Shown one piece after another: positions 34,461 through 45,279 of a stretch of DNA of 64,000 bases (within the stretch, counting starts at the first letter, position 1; every line of letters begins with the position of its first letter). The notes below the pieces were generated by a model that ran no database searches, was not told the DNA's origin, and saw nothing but the letters and a program-made list of their open reading frames with translations. Source of the stretch: Malachius bipustulatus (taxonomy: Eukaryota > Arthropoda > Insecta > Coleoptera > Melyridae); NCBI GenBank assembly GCA_910589415.1, contig OU342634.1, forward strand, positions 39,982,723 to 40,046,722, given 5' to 3'. A program made the position numbers and the translations under genes.

Positions 34461-34491
34461 TCCCTCTCATTGCATACCGCAATGAGAGGGA
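34461..34491 (+). promoter_or_regulatory. 13-bp hairpin in the ORF1-ORF2 spacer
   Basis: Arms 34461-34473 and 34479-34491 are perfect 13-bp inverted repeats (TCCCTCTCATTGC) with a 5-base loop. The hairpin begins four bases after the ORF1 stop and ends 35 bases before the ORF2 ATG. Its position suggests control of ORF2 translation by reinitiation, but that is inference. Confidence 0.6.
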
Positions 34492-34526
34492 ATTTCTCCC
34501 CCAACACACCCTCTAAAACATAACTA

Positions 34527-37500
34527 ATGTTCATCTTGCAGTGGAACTGTAACGGATATTTTACCCGTTTAGAAAAATTGAAACTCCTAATCTCACAGAA
34601 TAACCCATTAGTTATATGCCTTCAAGAATCTCACCTCAAAGCCGACCCCACCCTTAGGGGATATAACTGTTTTTCAAAACACCGGATCCAAAATGACTGG
34701 GCTAGTGGAGGGGTTATATCTTTCGTGAGTGATAAAGTCTACTCAACCAACATAAACCTAACGACAGATTTAGAAGCGGTCGCCTTTACAATACATCTAA
34801 AAAAGAAAATAACCGTATGCAATATCTACCTACCAACAAGTAGAGACGTCAGCCACAGGGAAATTCTCGACCTGATAAAACAAATTCCTACACCCAACAT
34901 AATTCTGGGAGATTTCAATAGCCACAATACTATTTGGGGCTCCGAATCTAACAATCCAAGGGGCAAAATTATAGAGAATATCATTATTTCATCAAATTTA
35001 ATTTTACTTAATACAGGAACTCCCACTCGTTTCAATTCTTATAACGGAAGCGTTTCGGCAATAGACCTAACAATGTGTGACCCACTCCTAGCCCCTTTCC
35101 TAACATGGGAATCCTCCACCTACCTGTATGGAAGCGATCACTTCCCAATTAAAATCCAAAACCTCATGGATAATACTTACATCTCGCATAATATAACAAA
35201 GTGGAATCTGTCGCAAGCAAACTGGGATGGTTATTCCAGAGAAGTAGACTCAATACTCTCAGGGTCGCAGATTTCAGAGATAGATGACGTAGATGATATA
35301 GTCGAACAATTCGAAAAATCCCTGATATCATCTGCTACAAACCATGTTGGTAAACATTTCCTTCCTAAAAAACACCCTCCGGTCCCCTGGTGGAATAATG
35401 ATTGCGCCTCAGCACTGAAAGCGAGCAAAAACGCTTTCAACCGATACAAAAGACACAAAACCCAAGAAAATCTTTTAAACTTCAAGGAACTCCGAGCCAA
35501 AGTCAGGTTTATATTTAAAAAAAGCAAAAAAGAATCTTGGAGGAAATTTGTGTCTAGTATAAACTCAGCCACCTCTCCAACGGAGATCTGGAACAAAATA
35601 AAAAAAATTAAAGGTATCCACCAAGCAAAATCCATTATATCCCTCTCCAACGAAAACGAAACTGTCTCCAGCCCAATATCTATAGCCGAGATGCTAGCCG
35701 ACAAGTTCAAAGAAAACGCTTCAAACAAAAACCATAGCAAAAAGTTCCTCGACTATAAACAGCAGGTCGAAAGTCAAATTCCTAGAGACCCCGAAAACAA
35801 CAATTCTCTACCTATCAACTCTCCCCTAACACTTGAAGAACTAAAAAATTGCCTTCAAAGCACTAAAGACTCAAGCCCGGGCCCTGATAATATTCCAAAC
35901 TCTTTTCTGAAGAACCTCTCTGATAGTTCTCTTAGACACTTGTTAAAAATTTTCAACATCATATATAGTTCCCAGTCATTTCCAAACTCTTGGCGAATGT
36001 CTCTAGTTATCCCTGCCCTGAAACCTGATAAACCGGTAAACTCCCCCTCATCCTATAGGCCAATATCACTCACGAACACTATGTGCAAACTCATGGAAAA
36101 AATTATAAACAATAGACTAACCTGGATCTTAGAAACTAATAAACTCCTCCACCCTGCCCAGAACGGCTTCAGAAAACACTGCTCCGTAAACGACAATATC
36201 GTCTTTCTTGAATCTCAAATACACGAAGCATTTGCTAATAAGCAGAAATTACTAGCGGTTTTCTTTGATATTGAGAAGGCATATGACATGACCTGGATCA
36301 CTCCTATTTTACATACACTTCATGACTGGAATATTTCAGGTTACATTTTGAGTTTTGTCCGAAACTTTGTTAGTAATAGAAAAATGAGAGTTGTCTGTAA
36401 CGGCGTACAGTCAACAAATAAACAATTAGAAAATGGCCTACCACAAGGTAGTGTTTTAAGCGTAACGCTTTTTTTAATCTCTATTAACAGTTGCTTGGAG
36501 TCAATTCAGTCACCAGTAAAAAGTTGTCTGTACGCCGACGATCTGGTAATTTTTGTAAAGGGTAGAGAGAATAGCTCGATGGTAAATTTGACTCAAAAGA
36601 CCATAAATAGCATAGCAAAGTGGACAGAAAAATCGGGATTTCGCTTTTCCCTCGATAAAACCAAATGCATTCTCTTCAACAAAAGAACAGATAAATATAC
36701 TCCGCTCCTCAGATTACACCATAAATCATTAAAATTTGAAATTTCAGTTAAATATCTTGGAATATTATTTGACACCAAACTTTCCTGGAAGCCACATCTA
36801 GATTACCTTAAGAAATCATGTTTCAGTTCAATGAAAATATTAAAAGTCCTATCTCACCATCACTGGGGAGCGGATAGTACCACCTTACTCCACATATACC
36901 AAAATCTTATTAGGTCAAAGCTCGACTACGGGGCCATCGCGTATTCTACAGCCCGAGAATCCTACCTAAAATCAATAAAGTCCATCCAAACAATTTCCCT
37001 TCGAATCATATCAGGTGCCTTTTGCACTAGCCCGAACAAGAGTCTATTGTGCCTGTATGGTGAACTCCCCTTCCATTTGAGGTGCAAAATGTTGGCTCTC
37101 AACTTCGGAGTGAACTGCCTTGCTAAAAGTAACCATTTCAACACCCAATATTTTCTAACTGATAGATACAGTAATATATACAGAGCCAATATTAATATTA
37201 CCCCACCTTTTCATGAAAGACTCAACACCCTACAGACAGATATTAACTTCCAACTCCATAAACCCCTTTCGTGGGAATGCACAACAATTCCCCCTTGGAT
37301 AATCCACACCCCAAAATGCAACACAGAACTAACACTACACCAAAAAACGGAAACAAACCCACAAATCATCCGAAACGCATTTGCGAATGTCATAGGAAAA
37401 CTCCCACCAAACAGAAAACTCATCTACACCGACGGATCAAAGATGGATAACAACGCCGCTTGCTCTGTCATAACACCGACATCAGAACTAAATTATCGAT

Positions 37501-38192
37501 TGCCCCCATCTACTAGCATATACTCCGCGGAACTTTTCGCAATTGTCCAGGCTCTGGAATATGCCGAAAGATCCCCTGATAGTCATTTCACAATATGCAC
37601 AGACTCCCTTAGTGCTATGGTGTCACTCAAACAAACCTACCCTCAAAACCCGTTGATAATAAAGATTAAGGAGAAAATACACCGACTAAAATACAGAGTT
37701 TCCTTCATATACACACCTTCCCATGTCGGTATTAAGGGGAACGAAAGGGCAGACGCAGTAGCAAAGCTAGCTACTGGCGACCACCATATTGGAATAACAG
37801 AGCTGTCCATACCAAGTGATTTAAAAGCGTTTATTAGATCACAGATATTTCGAGTATGGCAGGTAGACTGGGAGCAAAATGACACATATTTGAGACAATA
37901 TAAACCGTCAGTCAGGGGATTACTCGTGGTCCCTCCCAAAAGAAGGGACCAGATTGTCTTGAATAGAATTAAGCTGGGCCACTCCAACTTGACACACAGA
38001 CACATAATAACCAAGGATCGCCCCCCACAATGCGAAAACTGTCATGTTCGCCTCACTATGAAACACATTATTGAAGAATGCGAGTTACTAGAGAATGCAA
38101 GGTCTAATAACCAGACACATATTAGTGATCCGGACCAAAACAGTAAACTACTCAGTCTAGTAAATGCGGCAAGTTTATACAACAAAATATGA
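34527..38192 (+). CDS. LINE ORF2: endonuclease, reverse transcriptase, RNase H
   Basis: 1221 aa with no internal stop. APE-like endonuclease occupies ~1-215: N7 and N9 in QWNCNG, E34 in LQESHL, D129 and N131 in GDFNSH, D204 and H205 in GSDHFP. It nicks target DNA. RT occupies ~435-760: PGPDNIP, FFDIEKAYD (D581), LPQGSVLS (638-645) and the catalytic YADD (669-672). RNase H occupies ~960-1085 with D969, E1002, D1026 and D1076, plus TPSHVGIKGNERAD. A C-terminal CX2CX7HX4C (C1169, C1172, H1180, C1185) may bind nucleic acid. Together these carry out target-primed reverse transcription. All catalytic residues I can place are present. A short ORF1-ORF2 gap favours co-expression from one transcript. 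Confidence 0.96.
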   Translation: MFILQWNCNGYFTRLEKLKLLISQNNPLVICLQESHLKADPTLRGYNCFSKHRIQNDWASGGVISFVSDKVYSTNINLTTDLEAVAFTIHLKKKITVCNIYLPTSRDVSHREILDLIKQIPTPNIILGDFNSHNTIWGSESNNPRGKIIENIIISSNLILLNTGTPTRFNSYNGSVSAIDLTMCDPLLAPFLTWESSTYLYGSDHFPIKIQNLMDNTYISHNITKWNLSQANWDGYSREVDSILSGSQISEIDDVDDIVEQFEKSLISSATNHVGKHFLPKKHPPVPWWNNDCASALKASKNAFNRYKRHKTQENLLNFKELRAKVRFIFKKSKKESWRKFVSSINSATSPTEIWNKIKKIKGIHQAKSIISLSNENETVSSPISIAEMLADKFKENASNKNHSKKFLDYKQQVESQIPRDPENNNSLPINSPLTLEELKNCLQSTKDSSPGPDNIPNSFLKNLSDSSLRHLLKIFNIIYSSQSFPNSWRMSLVIPALKPDKPVNSPSSYRPISLTNTMCKLMEKIINNRLTWILETNKLLHPAQNGFRKHCSVNDNIVFLESQIHEAFANKQKLLAVFFDIEKAYDMTWITPILHTLHDWNISGYILSFVRNFVSNRKMRVVCNGVQSTNKQLENGLPQGSVLSVTLFLISINSCLESIQSPVKSCLYADDLVIFVKGRENSSMVNLTQKTINSIAKWTEKSGFRFSLDKTKCILFNKRTDKYTPLLRLHHKSLKFEISVKYLGILFDTKLSWKPHLDYLKKSCFSSMKILKVLSHHHWGADSTTLLHIYQNLIRSKLDYGAIAYSTARESYLKSIKSIQTISLRIISGAFCTSPNKSLLCLYGELPFHLRCKMLALNFGVNCLAKSNHFNTQYFLTDRYSNIYRANINITPPFHERLNTLQTDINFQLHKPLSWECTTIPPWIIHTPKCNTELTLHQKTETNPQIIRNAFANVIGKLPPNRKLIYTDGSKMDNNAACSVITPTSELNYRLPPSTSIYSAELFAIVQALEYAERSPDSHFTICTDSLSAMVSLKQTYPQNPLIIKIKEKIHRLKYRVSFIYTPSHVGIKGNERADAVAKLATGDHHIGITELSIPSDLKAFIRSQIFRVWQVDWEQNDTYLRQYKPSVRGLLVVPPKRRDQIVLNRIKLGHSNLTHRHIITKDRPPQCENCHVRLTMKHIIEECELLENARSNNQTHISDPDQNSKLLSLVNAASLYNKI

Positions 38193-38340
38193 TTATGTGG
38201 CGGATGTGTATGTTTGCCTGTTTGACCCTTTATGTGACAGATTAGAAGATGGATAGTAGGAAACGGAAAAATCCACAGAAACCCCCGCTAATAACCCTTA
38301 GAGGTTGATGCGGGTAATTTTGAGGGAAAAAAAAAAAAAA
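38193..38340 (+). promoter_or_regulatory. LINE 3' UTR with stem-loop and poly(A)
   Basis: Near the tail, CCCGC (38284-38288) pairs with GCGGG (38310-38314), and AACC (38293-38296) pairs with GGTT (38303-38306). This gives a stem-loop just before the A-tail. Such 3' structures are recognised by RT in several LINEs. That role here is inference. Confidence 0.5.
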
Positions 38341-38351
38341 GAACTACGCTC

Positions 38352-40092
38352 ATTCAAGGCTATAGGTATAGTATTACCTACTTAACATACGGATTGAATT
38401 TTTTCAGAACACTGTCAATAATAATTATATACTTCTGAGAACAATTCGATATGAAGACCTACATTTCAGCTTCCTGTCTTATCTGAATAAAAAAAAAGAA
38501 AATGAGGTGAAACTGTGAGACATTTATACGTTTTCACGAATTAAATTATCTCTCCAAGAAGAGGTGTACTACCATTTCTAGATCGGCGTACCCAGTCATG
38601 TGTTGCAAATATGTCCTTACCACGTAGGTGAAATATTTTTTATGGCAACTCGTCCCATCTTTGTGGGTTGCTAAATACGCCGAGATATTTGTTATCTGCA
38701 AGAAAACTCGTCGTAAAAGTAAATTTCGAGCAAGATAATAACGTAATAACTATCTCATGTTATGGGTATTTTAATTTAATCATCCATGACTAGGACCTAT
38801 ATGCTAATGCTTGTTCTGTCGTAGTTCACCATGTTTCAGTTAACTTTCATTTGACATTTTAATAAGATTGTTTGCAAAAGTGTGTTTTGATTGAAAGTCA
38901 TTGATGCTTATGTAATTTAAATTCAATTTTATCACTTTCTATTACAATATATCAATATTAAATTAATTTCGCACTCTCTAACACTCATTTTTAGCAAATA
39001 TTGGCTCTATGCTTGATAATAAAAGTATTAATTACTTAATGCAAATTCCTTTTTTTTTTCGTTTCTTATAGCAAATAAATAGAAAAATCGTACGTCTTTA
39101 ACTCGGGAGAGAGTGTTTGTGTTTTTTTTTATAACAGTTTAAAATTTAAATTATTTTCTATATGTACTTACCATTAATAAAATAAAGATTCATCACTCAT
39201 CAGAAGAATGCTTAAAAAGAAAGTGGAGCAGGAAATAAATGCTTAAAAAATACTTTAGAGGTGGCTCATAATCTAGCCCCTTATTAGCAGCAGCCGCTAT
39301 AGTTTTGGTTTTAATTATACAGGTGTTTTCATTCTTGGTCCAATCAAAAACTCTTACTTCCATTAAATTTCAAATTGGACACGATTTTTCGCGGTTTTTA
39401 CACGTTTCTCAACCGAAATTTTCGTTTGTTAAAAAAAAGTTACAACCAAATTATGTAATGAACATATCAGTTTGAACAATGAAGAAAGAAATATAAGTGT
39501 TCAGGGCAGTTTTTGTCCATTTTTTATGCGTATATTTGTTACAATTCTCGATTATGCTATCGATAGATGGAGAAACGAAAATGTAGAAACGAGAATGAAC
39601 AACGGACAAACGAAATTAACGAGTGCATAAAACAAACGTGTACAAATTGGGAACAAACGAATGCCCTTTGCATTTTTCCGCATTTAGGGGTGCCAACTTC
39701 ACTAAGCTTAGTTATAGTAGCATACCCTGCTTGCTACTGAATAAAGAGAAGATGAATGACGGTTTTTGTAGGTGAATTTTAGCAAATTTTGAAAATAAGG
39801 GATACGACTGTACAATTTCAGAACATTTTGTTAATAGTCGACTGTACAAAAGAGGAAAGAGATCGCGCACCTGGGGTAATAAAGACTCTAAGATTTAACC
39901 GTTTTTCTTCTTTAAAATAAATTAATCCCTGTTGTAAAAGATACCCGCGAATTCTAAAAATTTTTCTGAGTATTTTCAGACAGTAATCGATTTATAGTAT
40001 GGAAAAATATGATAAATTAAATAAAGGACTCTCTACAGTAATACCGGATGCTAGATTCGATTTAAGGTGATAAATTTTCTTTATGAGATAAT
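38352..40092. other. Gene-free stretch
   Basis: AT-rich. Words like CGAAATTTTCGTTTGTT and GACAAACGAAATTA near 39410-39620 suggest a weak, old inverted repeat. Nothing coding. Confidence 0.4.
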
Positions 40093-40650
40093 TTGGAAGT
40101 CCCGAGAATTTGGAGAAAGGTGCACTCTTTCCCTAAAAGATTCCCTAAAATAGGAGGTTGGGGTCAATCTTTAAAAGCATGTTCAATAATTGAAGTTGGG
40201 GTAAGTAAATATGACAACATCGCACTAAAGAGCGGAGCCCTGACATCAGCTATTATGACAGTTTCGAGAGATAATTCGATTATGGGAGGCGAACCAAGAT
40301 TCAAAATTTGGCACAATGATGGCCGAATAGGTGTTTGGAGACGAGAAACCGAACGATTTTTGGATCAAGATGTGATGGAAATGGTATCATTCGGTGGCAG
40401 CTCCTTCATCATGGTTTGGGGTGGAATTACTGCTGACGGACGAATTAGTGGAATTAGTGTTTAGCGTTCCACATGTTCTGCCATTTGCACAAAATGGCAG
40501 AGAACTTCATCCTTGAACGGGATAATGCCCGGCCCCATTTTACTCTATTGACTAGAAATTTCTTAGAGCACCATCACGTAAATGACTTGACCAGCCTTGT
40601 CGCCAGATATGAACCTCATGGACCATTTTCAATGGCTTTTATGCTTTCAA
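40093..40650 (+). pseudogene. Broken Tc1/mariner-type transposase
   Basis: The frame 40093-40464 carries PRFKIWHNDGRIGVWRRETERF and FGGSSFIMVWGGI, typical of Tc1-like DDE transposases. The first catalytic Asp position (usually D-E-S-R-F) reads GGEPRF, so it is lost. A frameshift follows near 40465-40500. The next piece has ERDNARPH, containing the second Asp (about 40520-40543). The third acidic region (SPDMN, then DHFQW where EHxWD is usual) lies in yet another frame at about 40595-40640. The enzyme would cut and paste its element at TA sites. This copy is dead, and I did not find its TIRs. Confidence 0.85.
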
Positions 40651-43600
40651 CTATTATGTAAATGAACCATTTTAGACCAGTTAGCCTGGTTTCATGCATT
40701 TACCATTCTTGCACGAGGAGGTACAAAGTTGTTGTACTGGCGGTTAGAGCTCAAAGAATGGAATCAATGGGCACCAGAGACTCAAATGAACCCGAATGTG
40801 CTGTAAAAATGTTTTTAAATACCATCAAGTGGTCAAAAGAGAAGTGGTATAAAAACAAAACCTCCTACCAGATGAAGAAATTGCAAAAAAAAACTTTAGT
40901 AACGTTTTGAACAATCCACGATTGGATGATGGGGTGATTGGGTATTTTGTGATGAGAAAAAGTGATTTGCCTCAAACTTGAGCTTGGTCTTGTGGTCACT
41001 TTTGCAGGAGTTCGAATAAAGAACAACTGTCTTTTGAATGACGATTTCGGCAAACAATTAGTCCAGAGAGCCTGCAGTGATTTTGAATAAATCATTCAGA
41101 CCTGTTAAAGGGTGGTTGAACTTTTTGTGGTTACGGGGTAAGCTCAAAGTGTTCAATTGAAAATCCTGCGAAGTCGATTTGGTACACAGTTCATTTGTTC
41201 ATTCCAATAAGTCATGTCACCCCGTAATGCAGACATACACAAACCTGGGAGTTGGAGGGACTTCGAATACCCTTCGAAAGTCACACCCTTCAAAGATTCG
41301 AACTGATGTATGAGGATATTCTTCTTACTTGTTGAACAGCTTCAACATGTTCTCGAGCTCTACTTATTCCTAATCTGCCACTACCTTTTTTACGGTCTAC
41401 ACTTCCCGTTTCTCTGAATGAACTCACTAAAAGCTGCACATTTCTACGAAACCGATCAAAATCAACTGCAATTTCTGGGAACTCTTCTGGAAATTCTCGA
41501 TAGAAATCATGGTTGGAATGAGTTCATTGGCCATTGATTTTTTTGTAGCATGTAGAAACAAATAAGTAATAAATTTATCTTTAATATTTTAATTAAACTT
41601 ACAGGAATTGAAATTATATGACATAAATGAGAATTTGAACTACCAAAGGAATTTTAAAATTATTTTCTTAAAACGAGCTCAGACATGACTGCAATAGCCG
41701 TCTCTCTCTTCCAAGGCACTAGTTGATGAAAAATTTTGTGGATCACACGATATTTTCAAGCAATAAATGTATATCAATAATAATAGGTCGGTTGGTATTA
41801 TCAGAAAATTTAAAGGAAAGTAAAATAAACATTTTTGATTTCACAAAAAAATATCTAATATTGTACTGATTAGTTTTTTCATAAAAATAAGATTGAAACA
41901 TTTGCAGAAACTTCTATCCACTTACCTATACAGTTGTTGTTGAAAATAAATATAATTCAGCCGCTGTTTGTTTTGTATACAACTCGCAGTTTCTCACGAA
42001 TTCTATGGGTGTGAGCTTATCGTTAACATACCTATGAATGAACAATATTTTCCCACACATCAATCTCTTTCATTTATTATTATTATTTATTTTAACAACT
42101 TAATTATTAAATATACCTACCTCTAGACTAACGTTTTGAACTAACGGTTAATTCAAGTTAGAAAAAATGATTTCAACTTGTAAGGGGACTAATTTTATCT
42201 TGACTTAAAATTATTTTTTCATCCCTCTAATGTCTAAAACACCATCTCTTAAAAAAAAAAGCAAGCAGGGTCGAGTGACACATCATTTTGAAGCTGTTTT
42301 TATTGTCCATGAAAAAAAGCATTTTTTTTCAATTTTGAATGATTTATTTTTGAGAATCACGAAATTGTTTTAGGCTCATTTAAATTTTCAAAAAGATCCA
42401 ATTCTTTTTTTTTTGGATAAAAATCTTTAAGTGCTTCAAAAAAGAATCATCGCAGAGTATTTTTTTATCAAGCCGGAAAAATTACAAAATGTTGGAAAGA
42501 TTTTTTGAAAGTGGTTTCTAAGCGTTAGAAAGATGCAAAAATAACTTTTAACAGAAGATAAAATTTGGTCCCCTTTCAAGTTAATAAAATTGACATGTTC
42601 CAGCATTTTCTCAAACTTTTTTTTCCCTAAACACTATTTTTTGAGTTTTTCTATTTTCTATTCACAATAATTATTGTTCATTAACATAACACTTATTTCT
42701 AGATTTATTTACAAAAATTGTTTATGTTACTGAAATTTTAAGAGCAATAAAATTAGTGGGGGTTTTAAATAATTAAGAACAGTTCCATTTTTATTTTAAT
42801 GTTTTCTTTCTATTTTTAGTACTTACCACTAGCACTAGGCTACATTATTACAAATATTAAACTTAATAGGTGCCACCTGTCTTTCGTTCCATCCTGACTT
42901 TCCGAGTCCACACATGCGTTCATTTCCTGTCGAGATCCATTGAAATGGAAAGGGCTACTTAAGTTTCCCTCGTAATTGGTCGTTAATGCGCATCAGTAGT
43001 CAATTTTACGTTTTTACTACATGACTTTCTAATTTTAAATTTCCTGTTAGTGTTGATCACAATCATGTTCATTTAATTGTTTTTTTAGATAGCCAGGTTG
43101 TATTAAAAAAAAATAATGTTGCAAAAATGAATAGTCAAAAATGAGAGATAAGTTAAGAGAGATACCTATGTTTGTTCCGGTCACCAAAATCTCTGGTTGT
43201 AATTTTCAATCCCGAAATGAAATGTAAATGTAAATGAGATACGAGCAAATATGTTGACAAGTTTACCTCAACATCGTTACAATGGCTGCATTGTAAGTTG
43301 GCGTTAAATATTCCTTACAAGATGAGTTCCAGATAACTATACCCAGCTTGTGGTGCTTTCGTGTAGCATGGCATAACGGAAGCGTTTTGAAACAGTTTCG
43401 TTTTCAAATCTCTTGAAAACAATAGAAAAGTGTTATAACATTACCATAAAGGTACGGTTGTAATATGTGAATATACTCGCTGTGAATGGTGGTATGTACC
43501 TACGCTACGAGTATTTTCTAAAGAAGTTTCTGAGATCTTAGGAGGAATAACACCATATTAAATAATATCCTTTCAAATCTCTAGTTTTTTTTTTACAGAT

Positions 43601-44755
43601 GAATAACCTACAGTTGTAGTTGTAGTACTTATACTTAGTTCTTTAGTTGTGTAATGATAGATCTTAAGCCATATGGTCAAGTACTCACTTTTTAATTCAC
43701 TTACATCCTTTCTGATCTAATTATTCCCAAATACGGTTGTATTTTTTGCACCGGTTTCATTGATTGACATTATAGTTTATGTTTGTGTATCTATACTTAG
43801 TAAAAAGAGACAGTGTTTATTCTGTAAGGATTTAAAGCGATTAGTTACGTTTATTTTACTTTAAATAAGTAAAAGAAATATAACAATTAGGTATCTGCAA
43901 TGTGTATAAGTTTTCTCATGGAAAGTTATCAGATTTGCATATAGTAAGAAAGTTTGATTGGATTAGATTTTTTACTGTTGATTATTAAAATAACATGTGC
44001 ATGAGTAATAATAGTTATATCGCTGTGAGATAACAATAATGAATTATATGTTACTATCGATGTAATGAATAAATTTACTAGAGATCTGGATCGTGTACTC
44101 ATTAGTCCAGTTAAACTAACAGTTATACTCTCTATCTATAGTTCTGGTACAACAAAATATTGTCCAGATTGTATTGGAATATTCTCATATACGGATTCAT
44201 TTACTTATAATATATTCGATTTGAATAGTTTTATATATGAACGTGCGCCACTGCTCTCGTGAAGCTGACAACGCTGTCAGTTTTTTACCCCTTTAAAATG
44301 CTGTAGGTACTACCCGTCGTAGGTACTGAATTATAAATATGGCTTTTAACTATAGGTAGAATTAAAGACATATTTCGATTTGACAAAGTCAGGCTATTTC
44401 GTTATTTTTTTTTTGTTTTTGACAAGATCTGGTTTGAAAGGTCCTGTCAGTTCGGAATGTTTATTTGTAACAAGAGATGCGGAATGCAGCCACTTTGACA
44501 AGTGACAGTCGTACTGTTACTGTTACTCATTGTTTTCTAATGTGACAGTTAGTCAATAGTGTGTGTTAATATAACAATTACATAAGGGAATAACCCTACG
44601 ACGACGAGGAACGTTATTATTATTATTATTATTGTTTATTCTAATTAAATAAAGATAAAATTGGTTAAGTGACGCTAATCATCGACAGAACCGTTTGCCC
44701 CCTGCTCTACCGACATTGGTGTCGCAATTCACACCCCTTATATATTGTTTTTTGC
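40651..44755. other. Gene-free stretch with one dispersed-repeat end
   Basis: 41578-41751 matches 2403-2583 (right half of the TIR family). An (ATT)n run lies at about 44612-44632. Other frames here are unrecognised. Confidence 0.45.
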
Positions 44756-44912
44756 AAAGTGGATTTGACAAGGTCCGGTCAGATTGAAAATTCGAACTTT
44801 TTTTGAACCTTATCAAACCCGGTTTGAAAAAAAAGTGAACAGACCGTACAAAAAGCGGGCATTGCAAAAAAAGCAAAATCGAGGTGACCGGACTTTGCAA
44901 AAAATCCACTTT
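44756..44912. mobile_element. 157-bp MITE-like element with imperfect TIRs
   Basis: The left end starts AAAGTGGATTTGACAAGG and the right end, read backward, starts AAAGTGGATTTTTTGC. Both lead into GTCCGGTCA. The arms are about 27 bp with a small indel. Interior AT-rich. Confidence 0.6.
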
Positions 44913-45087
44913 ACTAGCTGACCTGCCATTGTCAAACGGGAGCTTGCAAAAAAATTCTGATCACATTTTTCAAAAATCGAATTTGCGAGCACAGCTGCAC
45001 TGGAGCTCGTCCTGTGTAGAATCTACACTTCACTAACTTTGCAATCGTCGTGACTGATAATATGAATCACATAATATCGCCACATGA

Positions 45088-45279
45088 ATCAATTGGAAAA
45101 AGTGCGCCATCTTATACCTACTTGACAAAATATTTGTGTACCTGGTCACACTATTATCAATTTATGTATACGGTGATTTAAAGCTCTACGGACAAACTCC
45201 TGCAGAGGATTCCTCAAGAAAAAAGAAGACGAAAGTTCCTTTGACGTTTTCCCAGATTTTGCGTTATATCAAAGATATG
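45088..45279 (+). other. Possible coding exon with a hydrophobic segment
   Basis: An open frame from 45088 has a membrane-like stretch (VYLVTLLSIYVY), then a charged KKKTK segment and FSQILRYIKDM, directly followed by GTGAGC, a plausible splice donor. I recognise no family. The acceptor is not obvious. It may be chance. Confidence 0.2.

Larger units (their letters stand above)
32708..38340 (+). mobile_element. Full-length, apparently intact I-group LINE
   Basis: The element is bounded by a perfect 12-bp target duplication, AGAACTACGCTC (32696-32707 and 38340-38351), and ends in a poly(A) tail (38327-38340). It has a 462-bp 5' UTR, ORF1 (33170-34456), a 70-bp spacer and ORF2 (34527-38192). 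APE-type endonuclease plus RT plus RNase H, together with a zinc-knuckle ORF1, places it in the I group (I, Nimb or Loa-like). I cannot fix the clade without a tree. No stop or frameshift is present in 1649 codons, so it may be active or very young. Confidence 0.95.

Noticed and set aside
35231..35740. 169-aa minus-strand frame
   Set aside because: It is a shadow of the intact LINE ORF2.
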